Shown here: piece by piece, positions 28,274 through 37,687 of the stretch
Numbering within the stretch: position 1 is the first letter of the stretch
Layout: every line of letters begins with the position of its first letter
NCBI RefSeq assembly: GCF_009817885.1
Contig: NZ_CP041764.1
Location: 2,976,001 to 3,040,000, forward strand
From: Serratia rhizosphaerae
GTDB taxonomy: Bacteria; Pseudomonadota; Gammaproteobacteria; Enterobacterales; Enterobacteriaceae
Direction: 5' to 3'
DNA length: 64,000 nucleotides
The notes under the pieces: model-generated
Database searches by the model: none
Seen by the model: only the letters and a program-made list of their open reading frames with translations
Told to the model about the DNA's origin: nothing
Program-made: the position numbers and the translations under genes

Positions 28274-28300
28274 AAGCCCTGGCTAACCGCCGGGGCTTTT
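28274..28300 (+). terminator. Rho-independent terminator
   Basis: AAGCCCTGG and CCGGGGCTT pair imperfectly around CTAACCG, followed by TTTTG. It is placed about 115 bp after the 24374 gene and before the prophage block. Confidence 0.55.
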
Positions 28301-28397
28301 GTCTTCTGGCGGATAAAATTTCAGTTGCGGGCGGCACGTAACGATATATCGTTTTGCCGGAACGCCATTTTCCAACCCGCACAAGAGGTGTTTGGGT

Positions 28398-29736
28398 ATG
28401 CAGGTCACAATCGATGGTGTCCCGTACGCGCCTGCGAGTGGGGCGACAGCCAAAATCGGCATTGCTGTTTCCACCCATAGCCGCGCAAAGGTATTAAAAA
28501 ACACGCTTGAGCAGCATATTAAGCATTTGCCTGCCGGTGCGCTGCTGGTGGTGGTTGATGACGGTTCGATACCGGCAGCGGTTGTTCCGGCCGGTGTGCA
28601 GGTGATTCGTCATGAGCAGTCTTTGGGGATAGTGGCAACGAAAAATGCCAGCCTGCAGGTGCTGATGAACGCCGGCTGCGAACATCTCTTTTTGTGGGAC
28701 GATGATGCCTGGCCGATTGCCGATGACTGGCACCAGCCTTACATCGACTCACCCGAGCCTCACCTGACGTATCAATTTCTCGATCTGGTCGGCCCGAGAA
28801 AACTCAAGGACCTGGCCGTATTGTATCGTGATGAGTGCCATGTGGCGTACACCGGGCAGCGTGGCGTGATGCTCTACTATCACCGCCGAGCCATCGAGAC
28901 GGTGGGGGGCTTCGATGGACGAGCACGAAGCCGTTGATCGCTCGGTACCGCGTCCGGACCGCGAAAAACTGGTCAGGCGTAACGCCAGCATCTACGGTCA
29001 GCGTCGGGACGCCGGGTATACCGCCTATGTGGATTACCGGCCACGCAAACACCTGGTGCTGACCACGTTACTGACCAGCAGGCCCGATCCACAGCGTGGC
29101 ACCCGAATAAAGGCGGATGCCACTTTGCTGTCGACGTGGGCGGCTTCCATCCGCGGCGCCGAGGCGGTGGTACTGGCCGACGAGTTGAAAACGGCGCCTG
29201 CCGGCGCCACGCGGGTGCACGTTCCTGATGTGGCGATGAACGTCTATTTCCGGCGCTGGCTGCATATTTATCACTACCTGCGCGACCACCCGGACTACAC
29301 CCACGTCTGGTGCACCGATGGCACCGATGTCGAAATGCTGCGGGAGCCGTGGGCGAACATGGAGACCGGCAAGGTTTACGTCGGTTCAGAGCCCACACTG
29401 TATGCCGATAACTGGGCCGCCAGAAACCACCCCGAAAAGGTCTACCAGGACTTTATCAGCGCCCACCGTAACGATGTGATGCTCAATGCCGGGCTGCTGG
29501 TCGGCAGCCGTGAGGATGTGATGGCCTTTGCTCACGGTATCGTGCGGCTGTATTACCGCATCGAGAGCTATAGATTCTGGAAAATGGAGCAGGCTAACTG
29601 CGCCGTCGGGGACATGATCGCCTTTGGTATCGTGGCGAAGTCGTTTGGCGACCGTATCGTGACCGGGCCACAGGTGCATACCGTTTTTAAGTCCAACGGT
29701 ATCGGTAAAGAACTGGCCTTCTGGAAGCATAAATAA
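28398..29736 (+). pseudogene. Phage-type glycosyltransferase, broken by an internal deletion
   Basis: The first part (28398-28937) is a GT-A fold family 2-like domain: IGIAVSTHSRAKVLKNTLEQ, VVVDDGS and LWDDDAWPI (DxD region). The second part (28915-29736, MDEHEAVDRSVPRP to AFWKHK) continues a related protein in another frame. At the joint, GGFDG runs directly into DEHEAV, so the region that normally follows a GGFD motif has been lost and the frame with it. Such enzymes are encoded in some prophages and modify host or virion glycans. The stop codon overlaps the next gene (TAATG). Confidence 0.75.
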
Positions 29737-30319
29737 TGAAGATTGTGGTGATTGGCCATCATGGCCGACGTGATCAGGCTGAAGTGTTGGCGCGGTTGCT
29801 CGATGCACATCTGCTGATGGATGAAGGTAACCATGGCGCCAATGCCGGGCACCGCCGGGCCATCGAATGGGCCGCTGCGCAGTCCGAACGCGTGATTGTG
29901 ATGGAAGATGATGCGCAGCTTTAGGGGGCTGGCGCAGTCATGGCTTGAGTGTTTTCCCGAACACCTCTGCTCGTTCTACCTGGGCACCGGGCGCCCACCG
30001 CAGTATCAGCTGCAGATAGCCCAGAAGCTTATCGATGCTGACAAACATCATGCCGATCACATCCTGCTGCCGCGTCTGCTCCATGGGGTGTGTTACAGCG
30101 TGCCGCCTGCCTGTCTGCGGTCGATGCTCGGTCGTTGGGAGAAACACAAGGCTGCTGACTACGCGGTGGGTGATGCGTACGGCGGTATGGTGGTTTATCC
30201 CTGCTGGTCTTTGGTGGAGCACCAGGACGGAGTGTCGGGTCGAGCGCCCATGGAATAATGCGCTGGGGCGCGAACGCCGGGTGGCCTGGCGGCTGCATCC
30301 TGGGGCACCGGTCAAATGA
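29736..30319 (+). pseudogene. Second phage-type glycosyltransferase, frameshifted
   Basis: It starts MKIVVIGHHGRRDQAEVLARLL and keeps a GT-like MEDDAQ motif, then stops at 29924. The continuation (WLECFPEHLCSFYLGTGRPP) is in a second frame from 29908, and the end (NALGRERRVAWRLHPGAPVK) in a third. At least two frameshifts are therefore present. It probably worked with the preceding glycosyltransferase in a prophage modification module. Confidence 0.7.
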
Positions 30320-30554
30320 TATCGATGCCCATTTTGATTTCACGGGTCCTTTCCAGCGCTCAAAAGCCTGCCGGGCGGACGACGCGCACATTCTCGCTAT
30401 TTATGAGATTTTTTCTGAAGTGATGTCCGGTTAGAGTTGGTGTTAACTCATTGATATATATCGATTGCACTTATTAAATAACCGGACATGGTTTTTTTGT
30501 TCGTTTTTATCAAGCTCCAGCGCTTTTCATAGCTGCAGGCCGATGGTTTAGCCC
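30320..30554. other. Degenerate segment between glycosyltransferase and portal remnants
   Basis: A short open stretch (about 30320-30434) reads DAHFDFTGPFQRSKACRADD, with no recognisable family. The terminase and most of the portal gene that would be expected here are missing. Confidence 0.35.
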
Positions 30555-30947
30555 TTTCTCCTCATTGCCGGCCGCCAGGCGTCACTGATGTTTGGCTGCT
30601 GGTTTGAAGAAGCGGTGGCGCGCGGCGTGATCACGTTGCCGGCCAGGGCCCGGTATGGTTTTTACGAAGCGCGTAATTCCTGGGCCCATGCCCTGTGGAT
30701 TGGCGCCGGGCGCATGGCCATTGACGGACTGAAGGAGGTGCAGGAGAGCGCGATGCGCATCACCACCGGTCTCAGCACCTACCAGCATGAACTGGCGCTG
30801 CAGGGGATGGACTACGAAGACGTATTTGAACAGCAGCAGTTTGAGATTGAGCGTCGGCGCGAATCGGGGCTGGCCGATCCGGACTGGGCTGTCAGGCTGC
30901 CGTCACAAACGGATGATGAACCGGGAGAACAACATGCAATGGCCTAG
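30555..30947 (+). pseudogene. Phage portal protein (lambda gpB-like), C-terminal remnant
   Basis: The readable part FGCWFEEAVARGVITLPARA, then ALWIGAGRMAIDGLKEVQES and GMDYEDVFEQQQFEIERRRE, matches the C-terminal end of lambda-like portal proteins, which form the dodecameric DNA gate of the capsid. The N-terminal two thirds are gone. The stop overlaps the protease start (30934), as in lambda-type head operons. Confidence 0.8.
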
Positions 30948-32238
30948 TTACCAACATCTGGCCGCCAGAGTCTTCAATCAGCCGCTGCTACTTGAACCCG
31001 CCTATGCGCGGGTTTTCTTTTCTGTGCTCGGCGAGCGTCTTGGCGCCAGCCGGCTGGTGGATGCCGTCACCGGGCAGGCTTATGCCGGCGACGCGCTGAA
31101 AAAACTGGCGTTCGGCTGGGATGACGATGAGGGCGGGCGCCGCACCAAATCGTACCGGGTGGAAAACGGTATCGCCGTACTGCCCGTCACGGGAACGCTG
31201 GTGCACAAATTTGGGTATGTGCAGCCGTTTTCCGGCATGACGGGGTATGACGGCATCATTACCCGCCTGCAGCTGGCGCTGGATGATCCGGCGGTGAAAG
31301 GGATCCTGCTGGACATTGACTCACCGGGCGGTGAGGTGGCGGGGGCGTTTGATACCGCCGACCTGATTGCCCGGGCCCGGGATAAAAAGCCGGTCTGGTC
31401 GCTGGCCAATGACATGGCCTGCTCGGCGGGATACCTGCTGGCCTCCGCCTGCAGTCAACGACTGATCACACAGACCGGCGTGGTGGGCTCGATAGGCGTC
31501 GTCGTGGCGCACCGCAGTTTGGAAAGGGCGCTGGAGCAGGCTGGCGTGGATATCACGCTGATTTACGCCGGCTCCCACAAGGTCGACGGCAATCCGTATC
31601 AGCAGTTACCCGACGACGTGCGGGCGGACATTCAGATGCGGGTGGATGAGAACCGCGAGATGTTTGCCGCGAAAGTGGCGGAGTACACCGGGCTGACGAA
31701 AGAGGCGGTGCTGGCCACCGAGGCGGACACCTATGAAGGTGAGGCGGCCATCGAGGCCGGGTTTGCCGGCCGGGTGGTGAATTATGCAGATGCTGTCTCG
31801 GTCATGGCGGCATCGATGAAACCGAAAGGAGTGTATATGTCTGAACCAGAAAAGAAAGTACAGCTGCCGGAAGGACTGCAGGCGGAGGCATCGACGCAGG
31901 TTGATATCCCCGTGTCCCCGGCCGCGTCGGTCGATGCCGCGGTGGTGGCCAGCGATGAAATGCATCGCATCATGTCCATTCTGGAATGTGATGAGGCGAA
32001 GGGGCGGGAGCCGCAGGCTAAAGCGCTGGCAAAAGTACCGGGGATGACGCTGGATGCAGCAAAGGCCGTGCTGTCAGCCTCGCCACTCAGCGCTCAGGCG
32101 AAAACTGAAACGGCGCTCGATGCGCTAATGGAAAAAGAGTCCCCCGACGCGGTCAGCGGCGGGGAGCCGAAAAAAACTGACGCCGATACGCGTATGGGCG
32201 TGCTCAATGCCGCCGTTGAGCGTTTAACCGGAGAATAA
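30934..32238 (+). CDS. Phage head maturation protease (lambda gpC-like, S49 family)
   Basis: The start ATG 30934 follows GGGAGA and overlaps the portal stop. The 434-aa protein has the S49 fold: GILLDIDSPGGEVAGAFD, MACSAGYLLASAC (likely nucleophile Ser) and YAGSHKVDGNPYQ (likely catalytic Lys). It cuts head proteins during prohead maturation. The C-terminal third is the scaffold region, which has its own internal start (see the 31837 entry). The frame is intact, unlike most of the head block. Confidence 0.9.
   Translation: MQWPSYQHLAARVFNQPLLLEPAYARVFFSVLGERLGASRLVDAVTGQAYAGDALKKLAFGWDDDEGGRRTKSYRVENGIAVLPVTGTLVHKFGYVQPFSGMTGYDGIITRLQLALDDPAVKGILLDIDSPGGEVAGAFDTADLIARARDKKPVWSLANDMACSAGYLLASACSQRLITQTGVVGSIGVVVAHRSLERALEQAGVDITLIYAGSHKVDGNPYQQLPDDVRADIQMRVDENREMFAAKVAEYTGLTKEAVLATEADTYEGEAAIEAGFAGRVVNYADAVSVMAASMKPKGVYMSEPEKKVQLPEGLQAEASTQVDIPVSPAASVDAAVVASDEMHRIMSILECDEAKGREPQAKALAKVPGMTLDAAKAVLSASPLSAQAKTETALDALMEKESPDAVSGGEPKKTDADTRMGVLNAAVERLTGE
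31837..32238 (+). CDS. Nested capsid scaffold protein (lambda Nu3-like)
   Basis: ATG 31837 lies in frame inside the protease gene and has an excellent ribosome site, AAAGGAG, five bases upstream. It would give a 133-aa protein identical to the protease C-terminus (MSEPEKKVQLPEGLQAEAST onward). This is the known lambda gpC/Nu3 arrangement, in which the nested product scaffolds prohead assembly. Confidence 0.75.
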   Translation: MSEPEKKVQLPEGLQAEASTQVDIPVSPAASVDAAVVASDEMHRIMSILECDEAKGREPQAKALAKVPGMTLDAAKAVLSASPLSAQAKTETALDALMEKESPDAVSGGEPKKTDADTRMGVLNAAVERLTGE

Positions 32239-32240
32239 GC

Positions 32241-32582
32241 ATGAGCCAGACAGAAACGTTTGAACAGGATGATTTTATCCTCGGCCCCGACCTGCCCTTG
32301 TCGGTGGTGGGTACGCTGGCGCAGGGTGTGGATGTTCCCCGCCTGACGCCGGTGATGGTGGATTCCTCGGGCTCCTCAGGGGACGAGTTCGTGGCGTGGG
32401 ACGGTACCCCCGGCACTGCCGTGGGGCTGACCTGTTTTGCCGAGAGCAGCACGCTGGGTGTGAAAGGGTTCAGTTACTACAACAAGGGCTCTTTTCGTTC
32501 GACGGCCATTAACTGGCCGGAGGATCTGACGGAAGGCCAGAAACAGACCGCGTTTGTCGGTACGGCCATCAGCATTGGCTGA
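32241..32582 (+). CDS. Phage head decoration protein (lambda gpD-like)
   Basis: A 113-aa protein starting two bases after the protease stop, with GGAGAATAAGC before the ATG. Its order after the protease/scaffold, its size and its beta-rich sequence (LAQGVDVPRLTPVMVDSSGS) fit capsid-stabilising gpD proteins. The frame is intact. Confidence 0.85.
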   Translation: MSQTETFEQDDFILGPDLPLSVVGTLAQGVDVPRLTPVMVDSSGSSGDEFVAWDGTPGTAVGLTCFAESSTLGVKGFSYYNKGSFRSTAINWPEDLTEGQKQTAFVGTAISIG

Positions 32583-32662
32583 GCAGCAGACGTCACGGCC
32601 CCGGCCGGCTCGTGTCAACGACTCCAACCGCCCCTGTGGCGGCTTTTATACAGGAATTTTGT

Positions 32663-33551
32663 ATGTCCGAAAATACAGCAGTAACCTCCTGCTACACCAT
32701 GCGTGAGTTGCTGGGTGCGGTGACTCAGAAATTCAAATTCAGGCAGCTTTTTCTCGAGCTGTTTTTCCCTGACACCTTTACCTTTCAGACCGAGGTGGTC
32801 TACCTGGATAAAATCCCGGGCGAAGTGCCGATGGCGGTGTATTGCGCACCGATGGTGACGGGCAAGGTCGATCACTCCCGGGGGTCGACAACCAGCAGCT
32901 TCAAGCCGGGGTATGTCAAATCCAAACATACGGTTAATTCCGGCCAGAGTATCAAGCGGCGCCCGGGCGAAGATCCGTCGCAGCCGCTGTCGCTGACAGA
33001 GCGCCGTGCCGCCATCATCGCGCAGAACCTCAGGGATGAAGAGATGTCCATCTTGCAGCTCGAGGAGTACCAGGGGGTGCAGGCGGTGCTGTATGGCAAG
33101 TATACGCTGACCAGCGATAGGTTTCCGACGCAGGAAATCGATATGCAACGCAGTCCGGAAAACAACATCATCCAGTCCGGCAGTACCGCGTGGTCCGCAC
33201 AGGATCCGGACACGTTCGCTCCGACGGACGATACGAGACGGCGCTGAAGAATTTGGGGGATGTGGTCAGCTACAAGGGGTTTTATGGTGACGTGATGATT
33301 GTCGTTTACAAGGGACAGTACATCGATCCGGATACCGGCGAGAAAACACCCTGGTGCTGGGCAACAACCTACGTACCTACGGCGCCATCACGGATGAAGA
33401 CGCTATCCGTGAGGGGCTGGTGGAAGGGACTCGTTTTCCCAAAACCTGGACCATCACTGGCGACCCGGGTGTCACCATGACCATGACGCAATCTGCGCCG
33501 GCGATGTTCCTGCCGGATCCGGACGCATTTGTGGTTGTGCAGCTGACGTAG
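32663..33551 (+). pseudogene. Phage major capsid protein (lambda gpE-like), broken
   Basis: ATG 32663 with CAGGA upstream starts MSENTAVTSCYTMRELLGAV and runs to 33247. Typical gpE content such as LTERRAAIIAQNLRDEE and QAVLYGKYTL is present. The sequence KNLGDVVSYKGFYGDVMIVV follows in a second frame, and LGNNLRTYGAITDEDAIREG to VVVQLT in a third, ending at 33551. A small deletion near 33235 and a second lesion near 33345 explain the breaks. Confidence 0.85.
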
Positions 33552-33579
33552 CCTGTTTGGGGCCTAAATAAGCGTTTTG

Positions 33580-33842
33580 CCCTGTACGCCGGGCTCGCCC
33601 CCACGACGTTCGACAGGGCTTTTATTGGGAAACGTTACGGCTATCGCAGCGTCTGGATCCGCGGTGACGACGGACGCATCAGGGAATCCCGCATCCCGGT
33701 GGCGGAAGGAATGGAAGATGCCATCGACGACCACATTTTTAACAATATCTGGCCGGTCTTCTGGCGCTATTTCGAACAGGATCTTAATGCGTGCGTGGCG
33801 AGCAATGTTCACTTTGATCTGAAAACCGGGAGGCGCAGATGA
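33580..33842 (+). pseudogene. Phage protein remnant of unknown function
   Basis: The open frame reads LYAGLAPTTFDRAFIGKRYG, then VWIRGDDGRIRESRIPVAEG and WPVFWRYFEQDLNACVASNV, ending in a TGA that overlaps the next ATG (33839). It looks like the C-terminal part of a tail or head-tail gene fused to capsid debris. No family is assigned. Confidence 0.45.
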
Positions 33843-33982
33843 ACGGATTACTGAATTTTGAAGACTACATATCGGCCGTAGAGGCCGCGCTCCGGGGTAT
33901 GGATATCTTTAAAACGGTCGGGATCTACAGCGAGATGAGACCCCGGTGGACGATACCCCTGCCCCGCCGGCCGATTCAGTGA
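33839..33982 (+). pseudogene. Phage tail/baseplate gene, N-terminal remnant
   Basis: MNGLLNFEDYISAVEAALRG starts four bases before the previous stop. After about 35 codons the frame enters sequence belonging to the baseplate J gene, so a large deletion has fused the two. It may have been a Gp37-like tail protein; this is a guess from its position and opening. Confidence 0.4.
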
Positions 33983-34618
33983 TGGAAGGGGACGACGCGT
34001 TTCGCCTGCGTATCCGGCTCAGCTGGTACGCACGCAATACGGCAGGCTCGATACAGGCCTATGAGTATTTTGCGCTGTCTGCCGACGGCGCGGTACGGGA
34101 TGCCAAAGCCTACGGGCCACAGGAAGATAAGGCGATTTCTCCCGGCCACGTCGAGGTGTATGTGCTGAGTAATGACGGTAGCGGGGTACCCGGCCAGGCG
34201 CTGCTTGATACCGTTGATGCCGCGCTCAACGCCGATTTTATCCGTCCGCTGACGGATTATGTCGTGGTGAAGGCGGCCACCCTCATAGAGTATGCCGTGA
34301 CGGCGACCCTGATAACCGGCAGCGGACCGGATGCACAGGCGGTGATGGCGGCGGCGAAGCAGGCCATGCAGCATTATGCCGACAGCGTTCACCGGATTGG
34401 CGTGCCGCTGTCGATTGCCGGGGTCTATAAGGCCCTGAAGCAGCCGGGTGTTGAGGATGTGACGCTGACGGCACCGCTGGAGACCCTCGATGCCGGCACC
34501 GGCGAGGCGACGTATTGTACCGCCATTCCCCTGACGACGTCCTCCGCGTCGAGGCTGGGTGCGCCGCGGAGGGATTATTACAGACTGGTCATTGCTGCCG
34601 CCGAACGCCTCGTAGCAG
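33946..34618 (+). pseudogene. Baseplate assembly protein J (P2 gpJ-like), truncated
   Basis: RIRLSWYARNTAGSIQAYEY, HVEVYVLSNDGSGVPGQALL and VKAATLIEYAVTATLITGSG are typical of the baseplate J family of contractile-tail phages. The N-terminal region is deleted, and the end runs into tail-fibre sequence in another frame. It shows that lambda-like head genes are joined to a myovirus-type tail here. Confidence 0.8.
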
Positions 34619-35343
34619 GAGCTGGCGCTTTTTGCCACCACGGATGTCACGCTGGAGATGACGGATACGGCCTATCTGAACGAAAAGCAGGCCGGCACGC
34701 TCTACCTGCGGCAGGATGAAAATCTAGGTGAAATTGCGAAGACGGGTGATACCGCGTAGCAGGCGACGCGACAGGGAGGTTAACCACCACCGTGCTCGCT
34801 GCGCGCAATGCCACGACGGGCAAAAGGATGTCGTGGATGTGCAGGACTCTCTGCCGTTAATGATGTGTTGATGTCCGCGTTTTCAGATGGCACGCATAAA
34901 AAACTCGATTATGCTGACACGCAGGGGGGGTATCGCTCTGGCGAAACATTGCCGACGGCAGCGTCTCCCTGCAGGTTAACGGTGCGATGAATGCCGACGT
35001 GATCATCAATGAAGCCGGTCAACGGGTGTATAGCTCAAATAATCCCCAGCGCATCGATTTAAGCCCATATCTGCCCATATCAGAACTGACTACCCCTGGC
35101 GTTGTGCACAGTGTGATGTACATGGCCAACATCAGTTGGACAGATGATTACGGTGTTGGCACGGACGTTCCTGGTGGGAATTTGCGTCCGACAGGGATTA
35201 TGGTTCCTGTGTGGCAGGAAATGTCCACTGCGGGGACTTATTACAATGATGGCTGGATACCGTCAGGCACCTGGCTCTGCCTAGGGTGTGCCCGGCATCG
35301 TGACGACGTCAACATGTTTTCCTTATATATTCGCATCGCCTAA
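34619..35343 (+). pseudogene. Tail fibre remnant with stop codon and G7 frameshift
   Basis: ELALFATTDVTLEMTDTAYL and NLGEIAKTGDTA resemble tail-fibre repeats but end at TAG (34757). The frame NDVLMSAFSDGTHKKLDYAD leads to a G7 tract (34924-34930). With one more G it would join SLWRNIADGSVSLQVNGAMN and the C-terminal receptor-binding part that is open from 34987 to 35343 (NADVIINEAGQRVYSS ... NMFSLYIRIA). Tail fibres determine host range, and the tract is a possible slippage site or base-calling error. Confidence 0.65.
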
Positions 35344-35351
35344 GGATAATC

Positions 35352-35712
35352 ATGAATAAAATCATTCATGTGTTGTCCCCTGCGTATGCCAATACAGAGG
35401 GAACCGTAATCAATTGCATGCTGATTTTGGCGAAATTCCGTTTACCGCATCGCCTGATGACACGTTCACGGATTATGGCCCTGATATTTATAACCGAGCC
35501 GTCGCGGGTGAGTTCGGTGATGTTGCTGCTCATGTTCCCCCTCCAGCACCAACACCGGAAAAAACACGCTCGAATACACTCGCCGTCTTCGTATTGCTAC
35601 CGATGCGGCTTTTCCCCCGCAGTCAGCTGTTGACCTGGGCGCTGCGACCGAAGAGCAAAAGCAAGCCTTGGCAGAATTGCAACAATACGCTGTTGACCTG
35701 TTGACCTGTTGA
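35352..35712 (+). pseudogene. Tail fibre assembly protein (Tfa-like), frameshifted
   Basis: It starts MNKIIHVLSPAYANTEGTVI eight bases after the tail fibre stop, then shifts frame near 35415 to HADFGEIPFTASPDDTFTDY, GPDIYNRAVAGEFGDVAAHV (Tfa-like). It shifts again near 35575 to IATDAAFPPQSAVDLGAATE. The end lies in an 8-bp tandem repeat that also creates its stop codon. Tfa proteins are chaperones for fibre folding. Confidence 0.65.
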
Positions 35713-35737
35713 CCTGTTGACCTGTTGACCTGTTGAT
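35690..35737 (+). repeat. Six tandem copies of the octamer CTGTTGAC
   Basis: Five perfect copies and a sixth differing in its last base. Because 8 is not a multiple of 3, gain or loss of units changes the reading frame of the Tfa-like C-terminus. The repeat is too short and has no spacers, so it is not a CRISPR. Confidence 0.95.
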
Positions 35738-35799
35738 TTAACGTAGTCACCGGTTACCTGGACAACGTCGCCGGCGGCTCTTTCTCTTCAGAAGGACGC

Positions 35800-35874
35800 A
35801 TGAATCACTGTTATCAATTCCGAAAATGCCATTCAGGTTTTTCCAGAACAGTATTTTTTCATTATTGTCAGTGA
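35800..35874 (+). pseudogene. Endolysin N-terminal remnant (third copy)
   Basis: ATG 35800 with GAAGGA upstream reads MNHCYQFRKCHSGFSRTVFF and stops after 24 codons. The opening matches the start of the 21989 endolysin (MFNNKQCRKRHSGFSGVAF). The rest of the gene is gone. It shows that the endolysin was present at least three times in this window. Confidence 0.6.
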
Positions 35875-35944
35875 CGGTGGCTGTCACAGTGTTACCCAGA
35901 ACTGCCAGCCACCGGTATCATTTTAAGAAATATTATTGGGACGA

Positions 35945-36271
35945 TTAGATTGTTTCCCTACTGGTCTCAACAAAAAAAACGCCGGTACTCATGCTTTCAT
36001 AGGGGGTAACGGAAGCGCGGACTGTGCAACCGCCTGATGTAGTACTGGTCAACGCTGCGAGGGCTAGTCCTTGAGCATCGGTTATCACCGGACTTTGAAT
36101 ATTTGCGCCTGTGCTGACCTTGAAAATTACAACCTGGTCGGGTAACGGATCTGCATTGTCATCGCAGATTTGGACAAGCACGGTATTTCGGTCCACACCG
36201 TCGGCCAGGGCGCGATTATGAGTGACTTCTAGTGAGTTGATGGTTGCATTGGGGCTATTGCTATTTGACAT
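35945..36271 (-). CDS. Single-domain leaderless Ig-like protein (108 aa)
   Basis: The start at 36271 has AAGGA eight bases upstream. The protein MSNSNSPNATINSLEVTHNR carries the same NPNA/SPNA opening as its larger relatives, then a single Big_1 domain: ALADGVDRNTVLVQICDDNA, VVIFKVSTGANI and AALTSTTSGG. It lacks a signal peptide. It points away from the intact lysis-like cassette (divergent, about 450 bp apart). With the 18515 gene it defines a mini-Ig class at this locus. Confidence 0.75.
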   Translation of the reverse strand: MSNSNSPNATINSLEVTHNRALADGVDRNTVLVQICDDNADPLPDQVVIFKVSTGANIQSPVITDAQGLALAALTSTTSGGCTVRASVTPYESMSTGVFFVETSRETI

Positions 36272-36718
36272 AAAAGTATTCCTTGATGGTTTTCTATAAC
36301 ATTGACGAGGTGGTTTTGCTGGCAATCGTTGATTTTGATGTTGCGAATTTAATTATAGTGTGGGCTTTTGTTTTTTCATTGGTGTTTTCTTTTTTTTTGC
36401 TTTCACTTAGTGTTGGGATATAAAAGTGAGTGAGGTGCGTTTTAAATGTTTTTGTAATGTGTTATTTAAGCATTTAATTGTGTATGGCTGGTGGTTCGCT
36501 TGTCATTTCAAGTGATTTTGTCTCATGCGGTTGGTTTGTGGTTTATAATGATATGTGTCAGGTGTGATTTATGTATTTTCATGATTAATTGTTAATGGTC
36601 GGGGGCGTTTTGTGTGGTGGGTATAATGCTTTTGTATTTCACTTTGTGTCTGAAAATTATATCTTTAGGGGATTGAGGGTTTTTTTTACAAATAAACCAA
36701 CTTTGTGAGAACTTGCCA
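36272..36718. other. AT-rich divergent intergenic region
   Basis: This lies between the minus-strand mini-Ig gene and the plus-strand endolysin. It probably holds both promoters, but I cannot place them. Long T-runs occur around 36380-36410 and 36680. Confidence 0.4.
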
Positions 36719-37564
36719 ATGTGTAACTGTGATCAATATCAAAGCCGGGAAGGTGTTTTTTCCGGAATAGCGTTCCGTATGCGTATGAGTGCCATGTGGT
36801 TCAGTGGCAAAATCAATCATGCACAGACCGACTGTCTGTCCGGATTCACTGCAGCGTACGCGGTTTACAACACGACACTCGGCCGCCACATCCCGGTGAG
36901 CTGGCTGGCGTATGTGCTGGCCACCACGTACCACGAGACCGCCTTAACGATGCAGCCCATCGAAGAGTACGGCAAGGGCGCAGGACACGCCTATGGCACT
37001 CCGGATCCGGAGACGGGGCAGACCTATTACGGGCGGGGCTATGTACAACTGACCTGGCGGGATAATTACGAAAAGGCCCAGGGCGTGGTGGTCAACCTCA
37101 ACACGCTGGCATATGACGTTCCGCTGGTGGGGCAGCCTGACCTTGCGCTGACGCCGTGGGTGGCGGCGCAGGTGGCGATTAACGGTATGGCCAACGGCTG
37201 GTTTACCGGCAAGAAGCTCGCCGACTATCTGACCGAGACCCAGACCGATTACGTCAACGCCCGGCACATCATCAACGGTACCGACAAGGCACAGACCATC
37301 GCGGCGTATGCCGAAGAGGCTGAAGCGGCGCTGCGGCTTGCCCGCGGGGAAGGCATCGCCCGTAGCCTGGTGCAGATGGGCAGCCAGGGAGGCGACGTGC
37401 GGGAACTGCAGCTGATGCTGGGCTGCGACGCCGACGGCGTGGCCGGCAATGCGACCCTCGGTGCGCTGACCGACTTTCAGCGGCGTCACGGCCTTGATGC
37501 TGACGGCATGTGCGGGGCGCAGACGTGGGCGGTACTCGACCGGGAGATTTACGGTATCAGCTGA
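36719..37564 (+). CDS. Phage-type endolysin: GH19-like lysozyme with peptidoglycan-binding domain
   Basis: A 281-aa muralytic enzyme. I use ATG 36719; a TTG two codons earlier is possible, and the ribosome site is weak for both. Residues about 10-200 form the lysozyme/chitinase-19-like domain, with the likely catalytic Glu73 in YHETALTMQPIEEYG and the core motif YYGRGYVQLTWRDNY. Residues about 215-281 are a PG_binding_1 domain (DADGVAGNATLGALTDFQRR). There is no signal peptide or signal-arrest helix, so release would need a holin or another route. It is the intact sister of the IS-broken copy at 21989. A terminator follows directly. Confidence 0.92.
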   Translation: MCNCDQYQSREGVFSGIAFRMRMSAMWFSGKINHAQTDCLSGFTAAYAVYNTTLGRHIPVSWLAYVLATTYHETALTMQPIEEYGKGAGHAYGTPDPETGQTYYGRGYVQLTWRDNYEKAQGVVVNLNTLAYDVPLVGQPDLALTPWVAAQVAINGMANGWFTGKKLADYLTETQTDYVNARHIINGTDKAQTIAAYAEEAEAALRLARGEGIARSLVQMGSQGGDVRELQLMLGCDADGVAGNATLGALTDFQRRHGLDADGMCGAQTWAVLDREIYGIS

Positions 37565-37589
37565 TAATCCACCAGGGATACAAAAAGAC

Positions 37590-37624
37590 AAAACCCCGAC
37601 TGTTGACGCAGTGCGGGGTTTTTA
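37590..37624 (+). terminator. Strong rho-independent terminator after the endolysin
   Basis: AAAACCCCG-ACTG and CAGT-G-CGGGGTTTTT pair around TTGACG, and the right arm runs into a T-tract. It separates the endolysin from the lipoprotein genes, which in the first cassette overlap it directly. Confidence 0.85.
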
Positions 37625-37687
37625 TTTGGAGCAAAGGAATATTAATTCTGCATGAGAAATTATAAACGAATACTCATGAGGTTGACT

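Noticed and set aside
30787..30933. Upstream extension of the head protease to 30787
   Set aside because: The added residues come from the portal gene's other frame; the ATG at 30934 has a ribosome site and starts where the family similarity begins.
35690..35737. CRISPR array
   Set aside because: The 8-bp units are directly tandem with no spacers and there are no cas genes in the window.
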